Source of the DNA: Clostridium sp. TW13
Lineage (GTDB): Bacteria; Bacillota; Clostridia; Clostridiales; Clostridiaceae
Assembly: GCF_024345225.1 (NCBI RefSeq)
Contig: NZ_BROD01000001.1
Span: 4,482,767-4,546,766 of the forward strand
Length of the DNA: 64,000 bases
Direction of reading: 5' to 3'
This document shows, piece after piece, positions 63,470 to 64,000 of the stretch. The notes below the pieces were generated by a model that saw only the letters and a list, made by a program, of their open reading frames with translations, was not told the DNA's origin and made no database searches. Position 1 is the first letter of the stretch. Every line of letters starts with the position of its first letter. A program made the translations under genes and the position numbers.

Positions 63470-64000
63470 ATGAAAAAGACGAAAAAGTTAATTACTATGC
63501 TTTTTTCCTCGGTTCTAGTTATATCTTTAGTAGGTTGTAGCAGAGCAGTAACAGGAAGTAAAGAAGCAGATGATGCACTTAATGCTTTTAATAATATAGT
63601 TAAGGCTTATCCACAAAACAAAGGGTTCCATAATGCAATGCAGCATTGGGGTTTTAAACTTCCAACTGAGGAAAAGTTTGAGTGGAGCAAGGATATGTCT
63701 GCCAATAAAGCAGATTTTGCAATGGTAGTTTTAGCTGATCCATTAATTAAAGCTGGGCTTGATGTAAATAAATTAGATAAAAATGAATGGTTATATAAGC
63801 CAGCAGAAAAAGAAGGAAATGATCAGTTACCTAACCGTTTAGTAAAATTTTATAATGTTAGTGATAAGAAAGAAATCTCTAACGGTTCAGAGGATTCTAT
63901 GAGAAGATTGTTAAAGGTAGATACAAAAATAGTTAAGTACCATAAGGATCAACATCATTATAGATTAATTCTTGGAGAAGGTAATGAAGTGCAGTGGACA
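63470..64000 (+). CDS. Predicted lipoprotein (partial, runs off the window)
   Basis: 177 codons are visible and open to the last base, so the C-terminus is missing. The N-terminal signal (KKLITMLFSSVLVISLVGC) ends in a lipobox with Cys23, which would be lipidated. The rest is soluble and rich in charged residues (ADDALNAFNNIVKAYPQNKGF, FKLPTEEKFEWSKDM), with no domain I recognise. AAGGAG precedes the ATG. It probably sits on the outer face of the cell membrane. Confidence 0.85.
   Translation, partial: MKKTKKLITMLFSSVLVISLVGCSRAVTGSKEADDALNAFNNIVKAYPQNKGFHNAMQHWGFKLPTEEKFEWSKDMSANKADFAMVVLADPLIKAGLDVNKLDKNEWLYKPAEKEGNDQLPNRLVKFYNVSDKKEISNGSEDSMRRLLKVDTKIVKYHKDQHHYRLILGEGNEVQWT

Noticed and set aside
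1..64000. CRISPR array or complete IS element
   Set aside because: No regularly spaced direct repeats and no transposase or integrase frame was found in any of the regions read.

Overview
The window is low-GC, Gram-positive DNA from a butyrate-forming Clostridium (sensu stricto type). The evidence is the adjacent ptb-buk pair, the cdaA-cdaR pair, glmM followed by a glmS ribozyme and glmS, strong AGGAGG-type ribosome binding sites, frequent TTG/GTG starts and very AT-rich intergenic DNA. I do not assign a species. No tRNA, rRNA, CRISPR array, prophage or complete insertion sequence was seen.

Layout. 1-7.2 kb: the end of a sensor histidine kinase, then the aerobic-type ribonucleotide reductase genes nrdA and nrdB, separated by a chemoreceptor and a HAD phosphatase. 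7.3-11.4 kb: a sigma-54 activator with an N-terminal HPr-like domain is divergent from ptsI, with a consensus -24/-12 promoter and three palindromic upstream sites between them. 11.5-13.4 kb: a DeoR repressor and a HAD phosphatase. 13.5-14.9 kb: small membrane proteins. 15.1-20.2 kb: an FtsX-type ABC transporter, then an ECF sigma factor and its zinc-finger anti-sigma factor. 20.3-27.2 kb: a dCache chemoreceptor, TPR protein, isoaspartyl dipeptidase, thioredoxin, SleB-like hydrolase and an anchored coiled-coil protein. 27.3-33.2 kb: cdaA-cdaR, an FAD protein and ptb-buk. 33.3-38.8 kb: small regulators and a set of DUF4004, polymer-forming, DUF2089 and SHOCT-like proteins. 39.1-45.6 kb: glmM, a VanY-type carboxypeptidase, ribozyme-controlled glmS, a HAD phosphatase and a YkuD-type transpeptidase; this is a cell-wall precursor and remodelling block.

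45.9-64 kb is accessory. It holds three ABC transporter loci: an exporter plus ABC-2 permeases, an FtsX pair with ATPase and two tandem small exported proteins, and a second FtsX system. Between and after them are an alpha/beta hydrolase, HAD phosphatase, RIC/ScdA repair protein, a secreted double-CBM21 protein and a partial lipoprotein. Gene decay concentrates here: two genes are split by an in-frame TAG, a GNAT gene is frameshifted, a micro-ORF has a stop at codon 2, and one permease seems to have lost an extracellular domain.

The best leads for something undescribed are non-coding: an exact 79-bp hairpin repeat present twice, once supplying the end of a coding region; a 141-nt nested structured element at 35.25-35.39 kb; and a loose family of five palindromic intergenic elements. 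Regulatory sites proposed from sequence are NrdR boxes before nrdA, a Rex-like operator before ptb-buk, a CsoR/CstR-like operator on the trxA promoter and an ECF promoter before the sigma gene.
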